From: UBA1189 sp045594245
GTDB lineage: Bacteria > Bacteroidota > Bacteroidia > Bacteroidales > Bacteroidaceae
Assembly (NCBI GenBank): GCA_045594245.1
Contig: JAZNYG010000066.1
Coordinates: forward strand, 18,887-82,886
Reading direction: 5' to 3'
Length of the DNA: 64,000 nucleotides
Shown here: piece by piece, positions 52,005 to 60,810 of the stretch
How positions within the stretch are numbered: position 1 is the stretch's first letter
Layout: the number at the start of each line of letters is the position of its first letter
The notes under the pieces: generated by a model
What the model was told of the DNA's origin: nothing
Database searches by the model: none
Seen by the model: the letters and a program-made list of their open reading frames with translations, nothing else
Made by a program: the position numbers and the translations under genes

Positions 52005-53024
52005 ATGAAAAACAAATCTCTCATCCTGTGCCTTCTGGCCACCATGACCACAGCCTGCCTCATGAGCAGCTGCAAGGGAAAAGACAGTAACGAACCCTAC
52101 GTAGGCTACCTCTTCGCCTACTTCAACGGCAATGCCCCCTGGCAGGAGCAGATATGCTTTGCACTCAGTGCTGACGGCTACAACTACACTCCGCTCAACG
52201 ACGGCAAGCCCATCATCAGCTCTGACACCATCGCCAACAAAAAGGCTGTGCGCGACCCGCATATCCTTCGCGGCGAGGACGGACATTTCTATATGGTAGT
52301 GACCGACATGCGTTCTTCACAGGGCTGGTCTTCGAACGACGGTCTCGTGCTGCTGCGTTCCAAGGACCTGATCAACTGGACACACTCTGCCATCGACTTC
52401 CCCACCACATGGCCCGAGCGCTTCGACCGCGACAGCCTCACTCAGGTATGGGCACCGCAGACCATCTATGATCCCGAAGCCGGTAAGTACATGCTTTACT
52501 ATGCCATCGGCGAGGTAGGCGCACACTACATCACCTACTGCTCATACGCTAACGAGGACTTCACCGAGATCAGCATGCCCGAGGTACTCTACGATCACCA
52601 TGCCAACACCATCGATGCCGACATCGTATACCACGACAGCCTGTATCACATGTTCTTCAAGACCGAGGGCCAGGGCAACGGCATCCAGAAGGCTACCGCC
52701 AAGACTCTTCGCGGCGAGTGGACCCCCGAGCACGAGTACCTGCAGCAGAGCAACAAGGCTGTAGAGGGTTCTGGTGTATTCAAGCTCATCGACTCTGACG
52801 AATGGATCCTGATGTACGACTGCTACATGAACGGCCACTACGAGTATTGCAAGAGCACCGACCTGAGCAACTTCACCTTCGTGTGCAACTCTGCCAATAC
52901 CGACATCTTCACTCCGCGCCACGGTACCACTATCGCCATCACCAAGAGCGAGGCCGAGCGCCTTATCAAGCAGTGGCCCAGCGAGGGTCAGACTCTCGAG
53001 ACCATCGGTATCGTGAAGAAGTAA
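52005..53024 (+). CDS. GH43-like glycosidase lipoprotein
   Basis: A 339-residue lipoprotein; Cys23 follows ACLMSS in the signal. The five-bladed propeller pattern of clan GH-F/GH43 is visible: VRDPHILRGEDGHFYMVVTD (catalytic-base Asp in RDPH), LLRSKDLINWTHS, QVWAPQTIYDPEAGKYMLYY, DADIVYHDSLYHMFFKTEG (probable acid Glu) and the late PRHGTTIAITKSE. Arabinofuranosidase or xylosidase activity is likely, but the substrate cannot be told. It lies 33 bp after the Crp-like gene, and there is no SusC/D pair nearby. It is followed by a hairpin and then convergent genes. Confidence 0.85.
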   Translation: MKNKSLILCLLATMTTACLMSSCKGKDSNEPYVGYLFAYFNGNAPWQEQICFALSADGYNYTPLNDGKPIISSDTIANKKAVRDPHILRGEDGHFYMVVTDMRSSQGWSSNDGLVLLRSKDLINWTHSAIDFPTTWPERFDRDSLTQVWAPQTIYDPEAGKYMLYYAIGEVGAHYITYCSYANEDFTEISMPEVLYDHHANTIDADIVYHDSLYHMFFKTEGQGNGIQKATAKTLRGEWTPEHEYLQQSNKAVEGSGVFKLIDSDEWILMYDCYMNGHYEYCKSTDLSNFTFVCNSANTDIFTPRHGTTIAITKSEAERLIKQWPSEGQTLETIGIVKK

Positions 53025-53060
53025 AAATCCAGCCGAGTACACCGGCATACCACACAAGAC

Positions 53061-53088
53061 AACGCCCCGAAATCTTTTCGGGGCGTTG
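53061..53088. terminator. Hairpin between convergent genes
   Basis: CAACGCCCCGAAA/TTTCGGGGCGTTG is a strong stem but lacks a clear T-run. It is placed between the GH43-like and lipid kinase stops. Confidence 0.6.
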
Positions 53089-53117
53089 CTGTATATCTAC
53101 ATCTGGTTTGCGCTTGC

Positions 53118-54065
53118 TCAGTCTGGCACAATGAAGTTGAGGTACTCGGGCATCAAGGAGATTTCTAGCGGACATTTGTACTCCAGGCTACGTCCGTCGA
53201 CACATATACTGGCGCCCTCCGTATCGTAGATAGTCACACGCTTGGTCCTATAGGGCTTCACCTGCTCATGGTTCAAGATACGCCCACGCAACAGCATCCA
53301 CAATCCCTGCACCATCTGCCTCAGCTCGGGGCGATACACCACCGACACATCGAGCCAGCCATTGTAAGGCACGGCACTCGGAGTCAGTCCGTATCCGCGC
53401 GAATTGCCCACACACACCGTCATCAGGCGTTCATTGAGCAGTTCATCATTGACCTTCAGGTGCATCTTATACTGCTTGCGGCGCATGAAGAGGCGCAGCA
53501 GGCTGACGATATAGGTCGGGTTGCGCTTGCCCCAATAGTGCTTACACTCATCGGATATCTTGATGGCCTCAGCTCCAAGCCCCACGTTCACAGCCATCAG
53601 AAAATAGCGTTTCTTGGCCACTTCGCCATCCATATAGGAGCAATATCCCACATCAATCTTTCGCAGCGTACCCTTGACGAGGCAGTCGATAGCCCGCTTG
53701 TAATCATCCACGCCCAGTCCCCAGAAGTCGGCAAAGTCATTACCTATGCCATTGGCGATGATGCCGAACGACACGCTGTCGAGGCTCTCCACCTCAGAGG
53801 TCATGATACCATTGATGGCATCGTTGACAGCCATGTCGCCCCCCACCAGCACGATGGTCTTGTAGCCATTCTCTACATACATTCGTGTGAGGCGCTCCAC
53901 CGCGCCATAGTCTTCCGACTGTATATAGTCGTACTGCACCTTCTTCAGTTCCAGGTACTCCTTTATCTGATGCCAGCGGCGATGCTTCTTGCGCACTCCG
54001 GCCATTGGCACATACACGATGCCCCAACGATTGGCTGCTGACTTATTGACAATCTTTTCGTCCAT
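53118..54065 (-). CDS. Diacylglycerol kinase-like lipid kinase
   Basis: A 315-residue member of the DAGK catalytic family (NAD kinase/sphingosine kinase superfamily). The nucleotide loop reads LVGGDMAVNDAINGI, that is GGDMA in place of the usual GGDGT, followed by GIIANGIGNDFA that matches the family GTGNDFA segment. Later VGNSRGYG and the C-terminal basic KRVTIYDTEG fit the beta-sandwich domain. A phospholipid or long-chain-base substrate is likely. It is co-directional with and 12 bp downstream of miaA. Confidence 0.82.
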   Translation of the reverse strand: MDEKIVNKSAANRWGIVYVPMAGVRKKHRRWHQIKEYLELKKVQYDYIQSEDYGAVERLTRMYVENGYKTIVLVGGDMAVNDAINGIMTSEVESLDSVSFGIIANGIGNDFADFWGLGVDDYKRAIDCLVKGTLRKIDVGYCSYMDGEVAKKRYFLMAVNVGLGAEAIKISDECKHYWGKRNPTYIVSLLRLFMRRKQYKMHLKVNDELLNERLMTVCVGNSRGYGLTPSAVPYNGWLDVSVVYRPELRQMVQGLWMLLRGRILNHEQVKPYRTKRVTIYDTEGASICVDGRSLEYKCPLEISLMPEYLNFIVPD

Positions 54066-54077
54066 AACTTACATGTT

Positions 54078-55001
54078 TTATCTTAACAGATGCTCTATGA
54101 GGTCTACCTTCTCTTCGGTAGGCAACATGGCATCAATCCAGTGAATGGGCACACCGCGGCGCTCCATACCCCGGAAATAGGTCATCTGTCGTTTGGCAAA
54201 CTGATGGATGGCAATCTCGAGCTGCCTCACCATCTCCTCATAGCTGAGCTCACCTATGATATATAGCGTCAGATACTTATACTCCAGTCCGTAATAGATA
54301 AGGTCTTCGGGCGCCACGCCAGTGGCCAATATGCTGCGCACCTCATCCACCATGCCCTGATCGAGACGTTCGCGCAAGCGGCGGCTAATGCGTTCGCGAC
54401 GCACCTCGCGCGACACATCAAGTCCTATCGTCAGACTCTTTATGTTGGGGAATTCACGCACATGAGCATCGCTCGTGCGGTAATACTCCTCTATCTCAAT
54501 AGCGCGTATGGCGCGTTTCGCAGTATCCACATCGGTAGTGTTGTGCAGCTGCTTGTAGGCACTCAGTATAGCGGTAAGCTCATCGAGCGACTTGCCCGCC
54601 AGCGACTCGCGCAGCTCCTTGTTCTCCGGCACCTCCACCAGGCGATACCCGCGCAGTACCGACTCCAGGTACATCCCCGTGCCCCCACAGAGTACAGGCA
54701 GCTGGCCATCGGCACGCAGCGTCTCATACACCTTGAGGAAGTCGCGCTGATACTCAAATACATTGTACTTGTAGCCCGCATCCACGATATCGATGAGGTG
54801 ATACGGCACCTGGCAGCCCCGATACACATACTCATCCAGGTCCTTACCCGTGCCCAGATCCATAGAGCGATACACCTGCCGGCTGTCGGCACTGATGACA
54901 CCCGTATGCAAGCGATGAGCCAAGGCCACCGCAAGGGTAGTCTTTCCGCAAGCCGTAGGGCCCAATACCGTGACGAGGTTATACTGCTCCATACCATTCA
55001 T
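54078..55001 (-). CDS. miaA: tRNA dimethylallyltransferase
   Basis: Adds the dimethylallyl group to A37 of tRNAs that read UNN codons. The P-loop VLGPTACGKTTLAVAL is at about residues 12-27 and is followed by ISADSRQVYRSMDLGTGK, and GGTGMYLESVL and RQMTYFRG are other family blocks. The length of 307 is normal for Bacteroidales. It may form an operon with the downstream lipid kinase. ATG 55001 or 54992 are both possible. Confidence 0.96.
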   Translation of the reverse strand: MNGMEQYNLVTVLGPTACGKTTLAVALAHRLHTGVISADSRQVYRSMDLGTGKDLDEYVYRGCQVPYHLIDIVDAGYKYNVFEYQRDFLKVYETLRADGQLPVLCGGTGMYLESVLRGYRLVEVPENKELRESLAGKSLDELTAILSAYKQLHNTTDVDTAKRAIRAIEIEEYYRTSDAHVREFPNIKSLTIGLDVSREVRRERISRRLRERLDQGMVDEVRSILATGVAPEDLIYYGLEYKYLTLYIIGELSYEEMVRQLEIAIHQFAKRQMTYFRGMERRGVPIHWIDAMLPTEEKVDLIEHLLR

Positions 55002-55079
55002 TATTAAAGGACAAACTTACGCAAAAGGTTTGACATGGCAAAAAGAATTCCCGAAAAAGAGCGCCCCGCCCACCACAAC

Positions 55080-55120
55080 ACAAAAAAGTACTCCCCCAGG
55101 AGCATTCCTGAGGGAGTATT
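55080..55120 (-). terminator. Terminator after gapA
   Basis: The minus strand reads ACTCCCTCAGGA/TCCTGGGGGAGT and then CTTTTTTG. Confidence 0.85.
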
Positions 55121-55144
55121 GAATAATCGGTATGTGAGAAACGA

Positions 55145-56146
55145 TTACTTCGCAGCGATTACGCGAGCCATTTCGCAAACCTTGTTTGAGTAACCCCACT
55201 CGTTGTCGTACCAAGATACAACCTTAGCGAAGTTGCCATCGAGAGAGATGCCAGCCTTAGCGTCGAAGATTGAGGTGTTAGAGCAGCCACGGAAGTCAGT
55301 AGAAACTACTGCATCTTCTGTGTAGCCGAGGATACCCTTCAACTCACCCTCAGAAGCCTCCTTCATAGCAGCGCAGATGTCAGCCATAGTAGCTTCCTTC
55401 TCCAATACTACAGTAAGGTCAACAACAGAAACGTCAGATGTAGGAACGCGGAATGCCATACCGGTGAGCTTACCGTTGAGAACGGGAAGAACCTTACCTA
55501 CAGCCTTAGCAGCACCTGTTGAAGAGGGGATGATGTTCTCGAGGATACCGCGGCCACCACGCCAGTCTTTCTTAGAAGGACCGTCAACAGTCTTCTGAGT
55601 AGCTGTAGCAGCGTGTACAGTTGTCATCAAGCCCTTAACGATACCGAACTTGTCGTTGAGCACCTTAGCGATAGGAGCCAAGCAGTTGGTTGTACAAGAA
55701 GCGTTAGAGATGATGTCCTGGCCAGCGTATGTAGTGTGGTTAACACCGTATACGAACATAGGAGTGCTGTCCTTAGAGGGAGCAGACATGATAACCTTCT
55801 TTGCACCAGCGGTGATGTGCTTGCGAGCAGTCTCGTCTGTCAAGAAGAAACCGGTAGACTCAACTACTACCTCAGCACCTACCTCGTCCCACTTCAAGTT
55901 AGCGGGGTCCATCTCAGCGGTGAGGCGGATCTTGTTGCCGTTTACTACCAAGTAGTTGCCCTCAACCTCGATTGTACCGTCGAACTGACCGTGTACTGAG
56001 TCGTAGCGCAACATGTATGCCAAGTAATCAGCATCGAGAAGGTCGTTGATACCTACTACCTGAATGTCCTCAGCAAAGTTCTTCACTGCTGCACGGAATA
56101 CCATACGGCCGATACGACCGAAACCGTTAATACCAAGTTTAATCAT
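55145..56146 (-). CDS. gapA: Glyceraldehyde-3-phosphate dehydrogenase, type I
   Basis: A glycolytic NAD-dependent oxidoreductase. GINGFGRIGRMVFRA (residues 5-19) is the NAD-binding start and SNASCTTNC (147-155) contains the catalytic Cys151; WYDNEWGYSNKV closes the C-terminus. The length of 333 is standard. Asp/Leu context after the second strand (NDLLD) fits NAD preference. Codon use is strongly biased, as expected for a highly expressed gene. A promoter at 56328-56335 lies ~180 bp upstream, and its leader contains a 29-residue lipobox ORF. Confidence 0.98.
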   Translation of the reverse strand: MIKLGINGFGRIGRMVFRAAVKNFAEDIQVVGINDLLDADYLAYMLRYDSVHGQFDGTIEVEGNYLVVNGNKIRLTAEMDPANLKWDEVGAEVVVESTGFFLTDETARKHITAGAKKVIMSAPSKDSTPMFVYGVNHTTYAGQDIISNASCTTNCLAPIAKVLNDKFGIVKGLMTTVHAATATQKTVDGPSKKDWRGGRGILENIIPSSTGAAKAVGKVLPVLNGKLTGMAFRVPTSDVSVVDLTVVLEKEATMADICAAMKEASEGELKGILGYTEDAVVSTDFRGCSNTSIFDAKAGISLDGNFAKVVSWYDNEWGYSNKVCEMARVIAAK

Positions 56147-56213
56147 TTTACTTTAATTTTTTAATAAACGTTTATAATAAAATAAAAATCACGTCATTTC
56201 CATTCGCGAGGGG

Positions 56214-56303
56214 CTATCCGCAGTTGCATCGCTCGGCTGTGCTGCAGGCCACCATGAGCAGTGCCAGCGCAATGTAGACGAGTCTGTAGTAGCGAATTTT
56301 CAT
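56214..56303 (-). CDS. 29-residue lipobox peptide ORF in the gapA leader
   Basis: ATG at 56303 is preceded by GTGAGGT. The peptide MKIRYYRLVYIALALLMVAC is followed by STAERCNCG and a stop. It has a positively charged start, a hydrophobic core and a perfect lipobox LMVAC; the mature peptide would be only ten residues, with three Cys. It lies between the promoter at 56328-56335 and gapA (67-bp gap). It could be a tiny lipoprotein or a regulatory leader ORF. Confidence 0.45.
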   Translation of the reverse strand: MKIRYYRLVYIALALLMVACSTAERCNCG

Positions 56304-56327
56304 ACCTCACTTTTTACTTATGCTCTG

Positions 56328-56335
56328 CAAATTTA
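56328..56335 (-). promoter_or_regulatory. -7 element for the gapA transcript
   Basis: TAAATTTG on the minus strand, 25 bp before the lipobox ORF start. Confidence 0.6.
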
Positions 56336-56498
56336 AGACAATCTTTTTACATTCCTATCGAAAAAGCGTATAAAAAACACTCATCGGCAAAACTTTTTTC
56401 ATTCGGGCACCAGTTGCCCACTCCGTACCCCACGTTTGCAACATGCGAGTTGCAGTCTTCGAGCAGGTATTGTTTTTTATTTATTATAAATAGAAGAG

Positions 56499-56641
56499 TC
56501 ACCCCATCTTTCCTGTGAGGTAGGCGCGGGTGCGCTCGTCGGTGGGGTTGGAGAACATGGTGGCGGTGTCGCCATACCCGACCAGTTCGCCCAAGTACAT
56601 GAACATCGATTTGGAGGAGATGCACCGTGCCAAGCTTCTTG
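56499..56641 (-). pseudogene. pstB: 3' remnant of pstB (phosphate ABC transporter ATPase)
   Basis: The minus strand encodes FMYLGELVGYGDTATMFSNP and then TDERTRAYLTGKMG with a proper stop at 56499-56501. This is the C-terminal ~40 residues of PstB (family pattern FMYLGELxEYGxTxxxFxNP...TxxYxTGxxG). Upstream similarity fades near 56641; no Walker motifs or other pst genes exist nearby. It is a deletion scar at the junction between core genes and the polysaccharide-type genes. Confidence 0.7.
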
Positions 56642-56980
56642 GACTAGCCAAGTGCTAGGCAGGTCTTGAGCTCTTGCAGTGAGCGCAGCCGAAGTTCAAT
56701 GACAAAGTCATTAACCCATAACCCTGCAGCGCAGTGAGAGCAATGATAAGCTTGCTTAATCATTGCCGAGCAAGCAAGGGGTCTTAAATGTAAAACATTT
56801 AATAACCAGCAGTCTCTGGCTGCCCCTTTAATCTTTAACCGTCAAACATCCATCAGCAGCTCCGCCGCACCCCATAACTCATAAATATTGCGTAGCAGAA
56901 AAAAAAGCCCTAACTTTGTAGCAGAAAAGGAATACGTTCATCATTCATGGTTAAACATTAATCGTTCATCATCAAAAAAC
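56642..56980. other. Spacer between the pstB remnant and the flippase
   Basis: No gene is supported. It contains an inverted repeat GCAATGATAAGC...GCTTAATCATTGC near 56740-56770 and spacer-type TTCATGGTTAAACATTAATC sequence just before the flippase start. Confidence 0.5.
56888..56918 (+). promoter_or_regulatory. Promoter of the polysaccharide-type genes
   Basis: TTG (56888-56890) and TAACTTTG (56911-56918) are 20 bp apart. It sets the flippase start at 56981 rather than 56888. Confidence 0.7.
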
Positions 56981-58567
56981 ATGCAAGACCACTCCGAGAA
57001 CACCAAGCGCATAGCCAAGAACACCCTGATGCTCTATGGCCGCATGCTATTTAGCATGGTGGTTTCGCTATATACCTCGCGTGTGGTGCTCAACACTTTG
57101 GGAGTCGAGGATTATGGAATCTACAATGTCGTTGGTGGATTCGTTGCCATGTTCTCTCTTATTTCCAGTTCGCTTTCATCATCGGTCAGTCGTTTCTTGA
57201 CCTTCGAGTTGGGTAAAGGAGATATGGAAAGGCTGAAGCGCGTGTTTTCCACCTCACTGATTATTCACATCTGTCTTGCCCTCATCGTACTCATTGCAGC
57301 CGAGACCATCGGTTTATGGTTTGTAAACCACAAGCTGGTTATTCCCCCTGAGCGTTTCTATGCCGCTAACTGGGTGTTTCAGGCTTCCATCGTCTCCTTC
57401 TGCTTTGGTTTGTTGAGTACCCCCTACAATGCTTCCATCATATCACATGAGCATATGGGTACTTTTGCTTACATCGGCATATTGGATACTTGCCTACGAT
57501 TGGGCATTGTGCTTTTCATCGCTCATTCCCCTTGGCTGTTCGACCGTCTGATTGTCTACTCACTCCTATTAGTGGCAGTCAATATATCACTCCAATGCAT
57601 ATACCTATATTATTGCCGCAAACACTTCGAAGAATGCCGCATACGCTTGGTTTGGGACAAGCAATGTGTAAAAAAAATGGGATCTTTTGCGGGATGGAAC
57701 TTTATTGGATGTACAGCAGGACTACTTAAGGATCAAGGCGTTAACATTCTACTTAATCTAACCTTTGGCCCTATTGTCAATGCTGCTCGCGGTATTGCAA
57801 GCACAGTAAACGGAGCGGTAGGAGGTTTCGCAGGTAATTTTATGACAGCCCTCAATCCACAAATCACAAAATCCTTTGCCGCGAATGACAAACGATATTA
57901 CTTTTCATTGGTAGAACGAGGCTCCCGTTTTTCATTCTACATCATGTTCCTATTTGCCTTACCCTTATGCTTGGAGACCGAATTCGTGCTTACCCTGTGG
58001 CTCAAGCAATACCCAGCCCATACCATCAACTTCGTCCGTTTGGTACTTATTCTTTCATTATCCGATATACTCTCCAACACGCTAATAACCCTTCAATCAG
58101 CCACAGGAAAGATACGCAACTACCAGTTAGCCGTAGGCGGCACCCTACTGCTCAATTTTCCCTTATCCTATCTGGCACTTAAGTTAGGTTTTGCGCCAGA
58201 GTCCACTTTGATTGTCGCCATCTTCATCTCTGTGTGCTGCATGGTATTGCGCCTATTGTTTTTGCAAAAAACTATAGGTTTTTCCATATGCTCTTTTTTT
58301 AAGAATGTCTACCTAAATGTCATCTGCGTAGCTATTCTTTCTAGTATCATCCCATTTGCTACGCATCATTTCATGGGTTATGGATGGCCTCGTTTTATTA
58401 CCACATGCCTTGTTTGTTTCGTTTGTGGCACCATCGTCATCCTATTTGTCGGTTGCAGCCGTTATGAACGCCTATTTATATTCAGAAAAACACCTTTTGC
58501 TAGAACAGGCCATCAAAAAGGTAAACAATCACAGCAAACACAAACAGACATTCACCTCAACAAATAA
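56981..58567 (+). CDS. Wzx-like oligosaccharide flippase
   Basis: A 528-residue inner-membrane protein of the MOP/MATE superfamily with about 14 hydrophobic segments. It starts KNTLMLYGRMLFSMVVSLYT and continues VVLNTLGVEDYGIYNVVGGF, the typical flippase N-terminal half. It would move undecaprenyl-linked repeat units across the membrane for capsule or O-antigen assembly. ATG 56981 is chosen because a promoter covers the upstream alternative start. It leads a three-gene unit with acyltransferase (11-bp gap) and pyruvyltransferase genes. No polymerase, chain-length regulator or UpxY/Z is in the window. Confidence 0.88.
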   Translation: MQDHSENTKRIAKNTLMLYGRMLFSMVVSLYTSRVVLNTLGVEDYGIYNVVGGFVAMFSLISSSLSSSVSRFLTFELGKGDMERLKRVFSTSLIIHICLALIVLIAAETIGLWFVNHKLVIPPERFYAANWVFQASIVSFCFGLLSTPYNASIISHEHMGTFAYIGILDTCLRLGIVLFIAHSPWLFDRLIVYSLLLVAVNISLQCIYLYYCRKHFEECRIRLVWDKQCVKKMGSFAGWNFIGCTAGLLKDQGVNILLNLTFGPIVNAARGIASTVNGAVGGFAGNFMTALNPQITKSFAANDKRYYFSLVERGSRFSFYIMFLFALPLCLETEFVLTLWLKQYPAHTINFVRLVLILSLSDILSNTLITLQSATGKIRNYQLAVGGTLLLNFPLSYLALKLGFAPESTLIVAIFISVCCMVLRLLFLQKTIGFSICSFFKNVYLNVICVAILSSIIPFATHHFMGYGWPRFITTCLVCFVCGTIVILFVGCSRYERLFIFRKTPFARTGHQKGKQSQQTQTDIHLNK

Positions 58568-58578
58568 CTACAAGATAA

Positions 58579-59160
58579 ATGAGACAGATTATATCTATCA
58601 TAAAATCAATAAAAGAGCTTGTATATAGCATTCATCAACAAAACAAGATTATCAATCGGTTAAAAGATTTAGGAATTGATGCAGAAGCCCCCATAAATAT
58701 ACAAAGTATTAATAAACTAAGAATCGCCCCACCAGTGTATATAGGTCCCAATGCAAACTTATATTTAAGAGCAGAGCTACATATAGGAAGCGGCACAATT
58801 ATTGGACCAAATCTAACCGTACACACGGCTAACCACCAGTATGAAGGAAATGCTGTTCCATACGATGAGGTATATATCGGGCAAAATGTAGTAATAGAAA
58901 AAAATGTATGGATTGGTGGCAATGTTACATTATTACCAGGCATAAGAATTGGGGAGGGAGCTATTATAGGAGCATGCTCTGTCATCACAAGAGATATTCC
59001 AAAGTTCGCGATTGTAGCTGGAAATCCTGCTAAGATTATTAAATTCCGAGATATAGAACGATATCATGAGAATGTAAAATCAGGAAGAGTGTATTTAGAC
59101 TTAAAGAGCAAGGGACTTACTGAAACTAACGAGGAAAAAAGATTAAAGACAATAGACTAA
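58579..59160 (+). CDS. Hexapeptide-repeat acyltransferase
   Basis: A 193-residue left-handed beta-helix transferase of the LbetaH/xenobiotic- or sugar-acetyltransferase class. An N-terminal helical lead (about 1-45) is followed by hexapeptide turns (YIGPNANLYL, HIGSGTIIGPNL), the catalytic His in HTANHQYEG, WIGGNVTLLPGIRIGEGAII and the C-terminal IPKFAIVAGNPAKIIKFRD. It probably O-acetylates a surface-polysaccharide sugar. The gene is visibly more A/T-rich than the core genes, a sign of recent transfer shared with the next gene. Confidence 0.88.
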   Translation: MRQIISIIKSIKELVYSIHQQNKIINRLKDLGIDAEAPINIQSINKLRIAPPVYIGPNANLYLRAELHIGSGTIIGPNLTVHTANHQYEGNAVPYDEVYIGQNVVIEKNVWIGGNVTLLPGIRIGEGAIIGACSVITRDIPKFAIVAGNPAKIIKFRDIERYHENVKSGRVYLDLKSKGLTETNEEKRLKTID

Positions 59161-59244
59161 TTAAGACGTTATTTCAAACATCCACCTAAAACAAAAATCG
59201 CTTAACTCACAATAGAGAGTAAAGCTGTTATATACTGAATACAT

Positions 59245-60138
59245 ATGGAGCAAGCACGTATCGGCAAAATATTTCATAAATTAATAAACTCGTTCATTTA
59301 CTTATGCTATAAGAAGCCATTAGTAGTTACAGCCTGGGTAAACATACGATATGGCCATCTAGTACCTCGAAACTGGGGCGACGATATTAATGTCTTTCTT
59401 TTAGAACTGATGACAGGTAGACGGGTAGTAATAAGAAACCAAAGTATATATCACAATCGCTGCTATAAAGGTCCAGTCTATAGCTGTATAGGTTCAATAA
59501 TTGGATGGTATAATACGCCCAACACGATTGTATGGGGAAGTGGAATTCTTAGAAAAGATACTGCACTAAAAAACAAGCCAAAGCAGATATGCTCAGTTCG
59601 AGGGGAGAAAACAAGAGAGTATTTGAGTAATTTTGGAATAGACTGTCCCCATGAATATGGTGATCCAGCATTACTTATATCTAAATACTACCATGCAGAG
59701 CCATTAAAAAAACGCTATAAATTGGGAATAATTCCACATTATACGGATTTAGAGAACCCCATCATAAACAAATTCTTGACCATACACAAAGACGATGTTC
59801 TACTTATAGATTTGGCCCATTATAAGAATTGGACAGATATCCCAGACAAGATAGTATCTTGCGACTGCATCATATCCAGTTCTCTACACGGATTAATTGT
59901 ATCGGACTCATACTCCATTCCAAATATATGGGTCTCTTTTTCTGAACTATTAATTGGAGGTGATTTCAAATTCTTAGATTATTTCTCATCAGTAAAACGG
60001 ACTGACGTCAAAATGTATATATCTTCACTAGAAGGCCTTGAAAACATCTACACGCATCCCAATCCCAACAAAAATGTCATCATAGACTATACAAGGATTG
60101 CCTCATCGGCACCTTTTCACTTAAAAGATTTTCTATAA
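59245..60138 (+). CDS. Polysaccharide pyruvyl transferase family protein
   Basis: A 297-residue protein with family features: NWGDDINVFLLELMTGRRVV (about 37-56), GSGILRKDT, EYGDPALLISKYY and the C-terminal CDCIISSSLHGLIVSDSYSI (about 210-229). It is expected to add ketal pyruvate to a sugar of the exported polysaccharide, making it acidic. A/T-rich like its neighbour. 84 bp separate it from the acyltransferase gene. It is the last recognisable polysaccharide gene before mobile-element scars. Confidence 0.88.
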   Translation: MEQARIGKIFHKLINSFIYLCYKKPLVVTAWVNIRYGHLVPRNWGDDINVFLLELMTGRRVVIRNQSIYHNRCYKGPVYSCIGSIIGWYNTPNTIVWGSGILRKDTALKNKPKQICSVRGEKTREYLSNFGIDCPHEYGDPALLISKYYHAEPLKKRYKLGIIPHYTDLENPIINKFLTIHKDDVLLIDLAHYKNWTDIPDKIVSCDCIISSSLHGLIVSDSYSIPNIWVSFSELLIGGDFKFLDYFSSVKRTDVKMYISSLEGLENIYTHPNPNKNVIIDYTRIASSAPFHLKDFL

Positions 60139-60173
60139 AGTCAGAGATATGCAATAAGTGGACTAGAATAACT

Positions 60174-60395
60174 AAATCGCAACACTAGTGTCCCGTTAAA
60201 TTATTATCCAAGATATTTTTGAGAAAATGAGTTTTGTAACTTGCTGATAAAGAACAATGGTATTCTTTTAGAGAATCAACATCTTCAGAAGTTTAATTTC
60301 AAATCCGTTTCTTTTAAATATTGCCATAAACAGCTGTTGCTCAAATACCTATAGAGATAACAGTGGATTTTAATAGGACACTAATGAAATCGCAA
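60174..60395. mobile_element. 204-bp MITE with 19-bp inverted ends and 9-bp target duplication
   Basis: Left end CACTAGTGTCCCGTTAAAT (from 60183) and the reverse complement of the right end, CATTAGTGTCCTATTAAAA (to 60386), match at 15 of 19 positions. Immediately outside, AAATCGCAA occurs at 60174-60182 and again at 60387-60395. The interior is A/T-rich with no full ORF; it could be a deletion derivative of an IS. Confidence 0.8.
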
Positions 60396-60757
60396 AAATA
60401 AAAGATGACGATTTATACCTATAATTTTGGTCACTTGGCGAATGAAATACGGCTACCGTAATGTTGATGATGACCATAAACGGTTACGGGTATAAATTGG
60501 AGGTTAGGAGGGTAACGATGAAAGATTAATGATTAACGATTGAAGGGGCGCAGCCGAGCTGCGGATTAAAGATGAAAAATTAACGTTGAACGATTAATGT
60601 TTTTACAATTAACGATTAGCAAGAAGCACGCTTTGCGCGTACGATAGCGAAAACGGAAACGAAAACTTTTTTAGAGATGTCATTCCTCGGGTTAATTCTT
60701 CTTATTCCTTAAAAATCCAAACTTTTTGGGATTTGATTCCGAAAAAGTTATGACATT

Positions 60758-60789
60758 TTTGGAATTAAGGCAAAAATGCCATATTTTTG
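60758..60789 (+). promoter_or_regulatory. Promoter of the ATPase remnant
   Basis: TTTG (60758-60761) and TATTTTTG (60782-60789) are 20 bp apart; ATG at 60811. Confidence 0.7.
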
Positions 60790-60810
60790 TTGGAAAAATA
60801 GGTTGCCTTT

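Larger units (their letters stand above)
60139..60810. other. Mobile-element and repeat-rich spacer
   Basis: It holds the 204-bp MITE at 60183-60386, then GATTAATGATTAACGATT-type spacer repeats (about 60520-60620), and finally the promoter of the ATPase remnant. No intact gene is seen. Confidence 0.65.

Noticed and set aside
56347..56625. 92-codon minus-strand ORF over the pstB remnant
   Set aside because: It is in a different frame from the recognisable PstB residues.
56888..56980. Longer flippase start
   Set aside because: A good promoter (-7 at 56911-56918) lies inside the extension.
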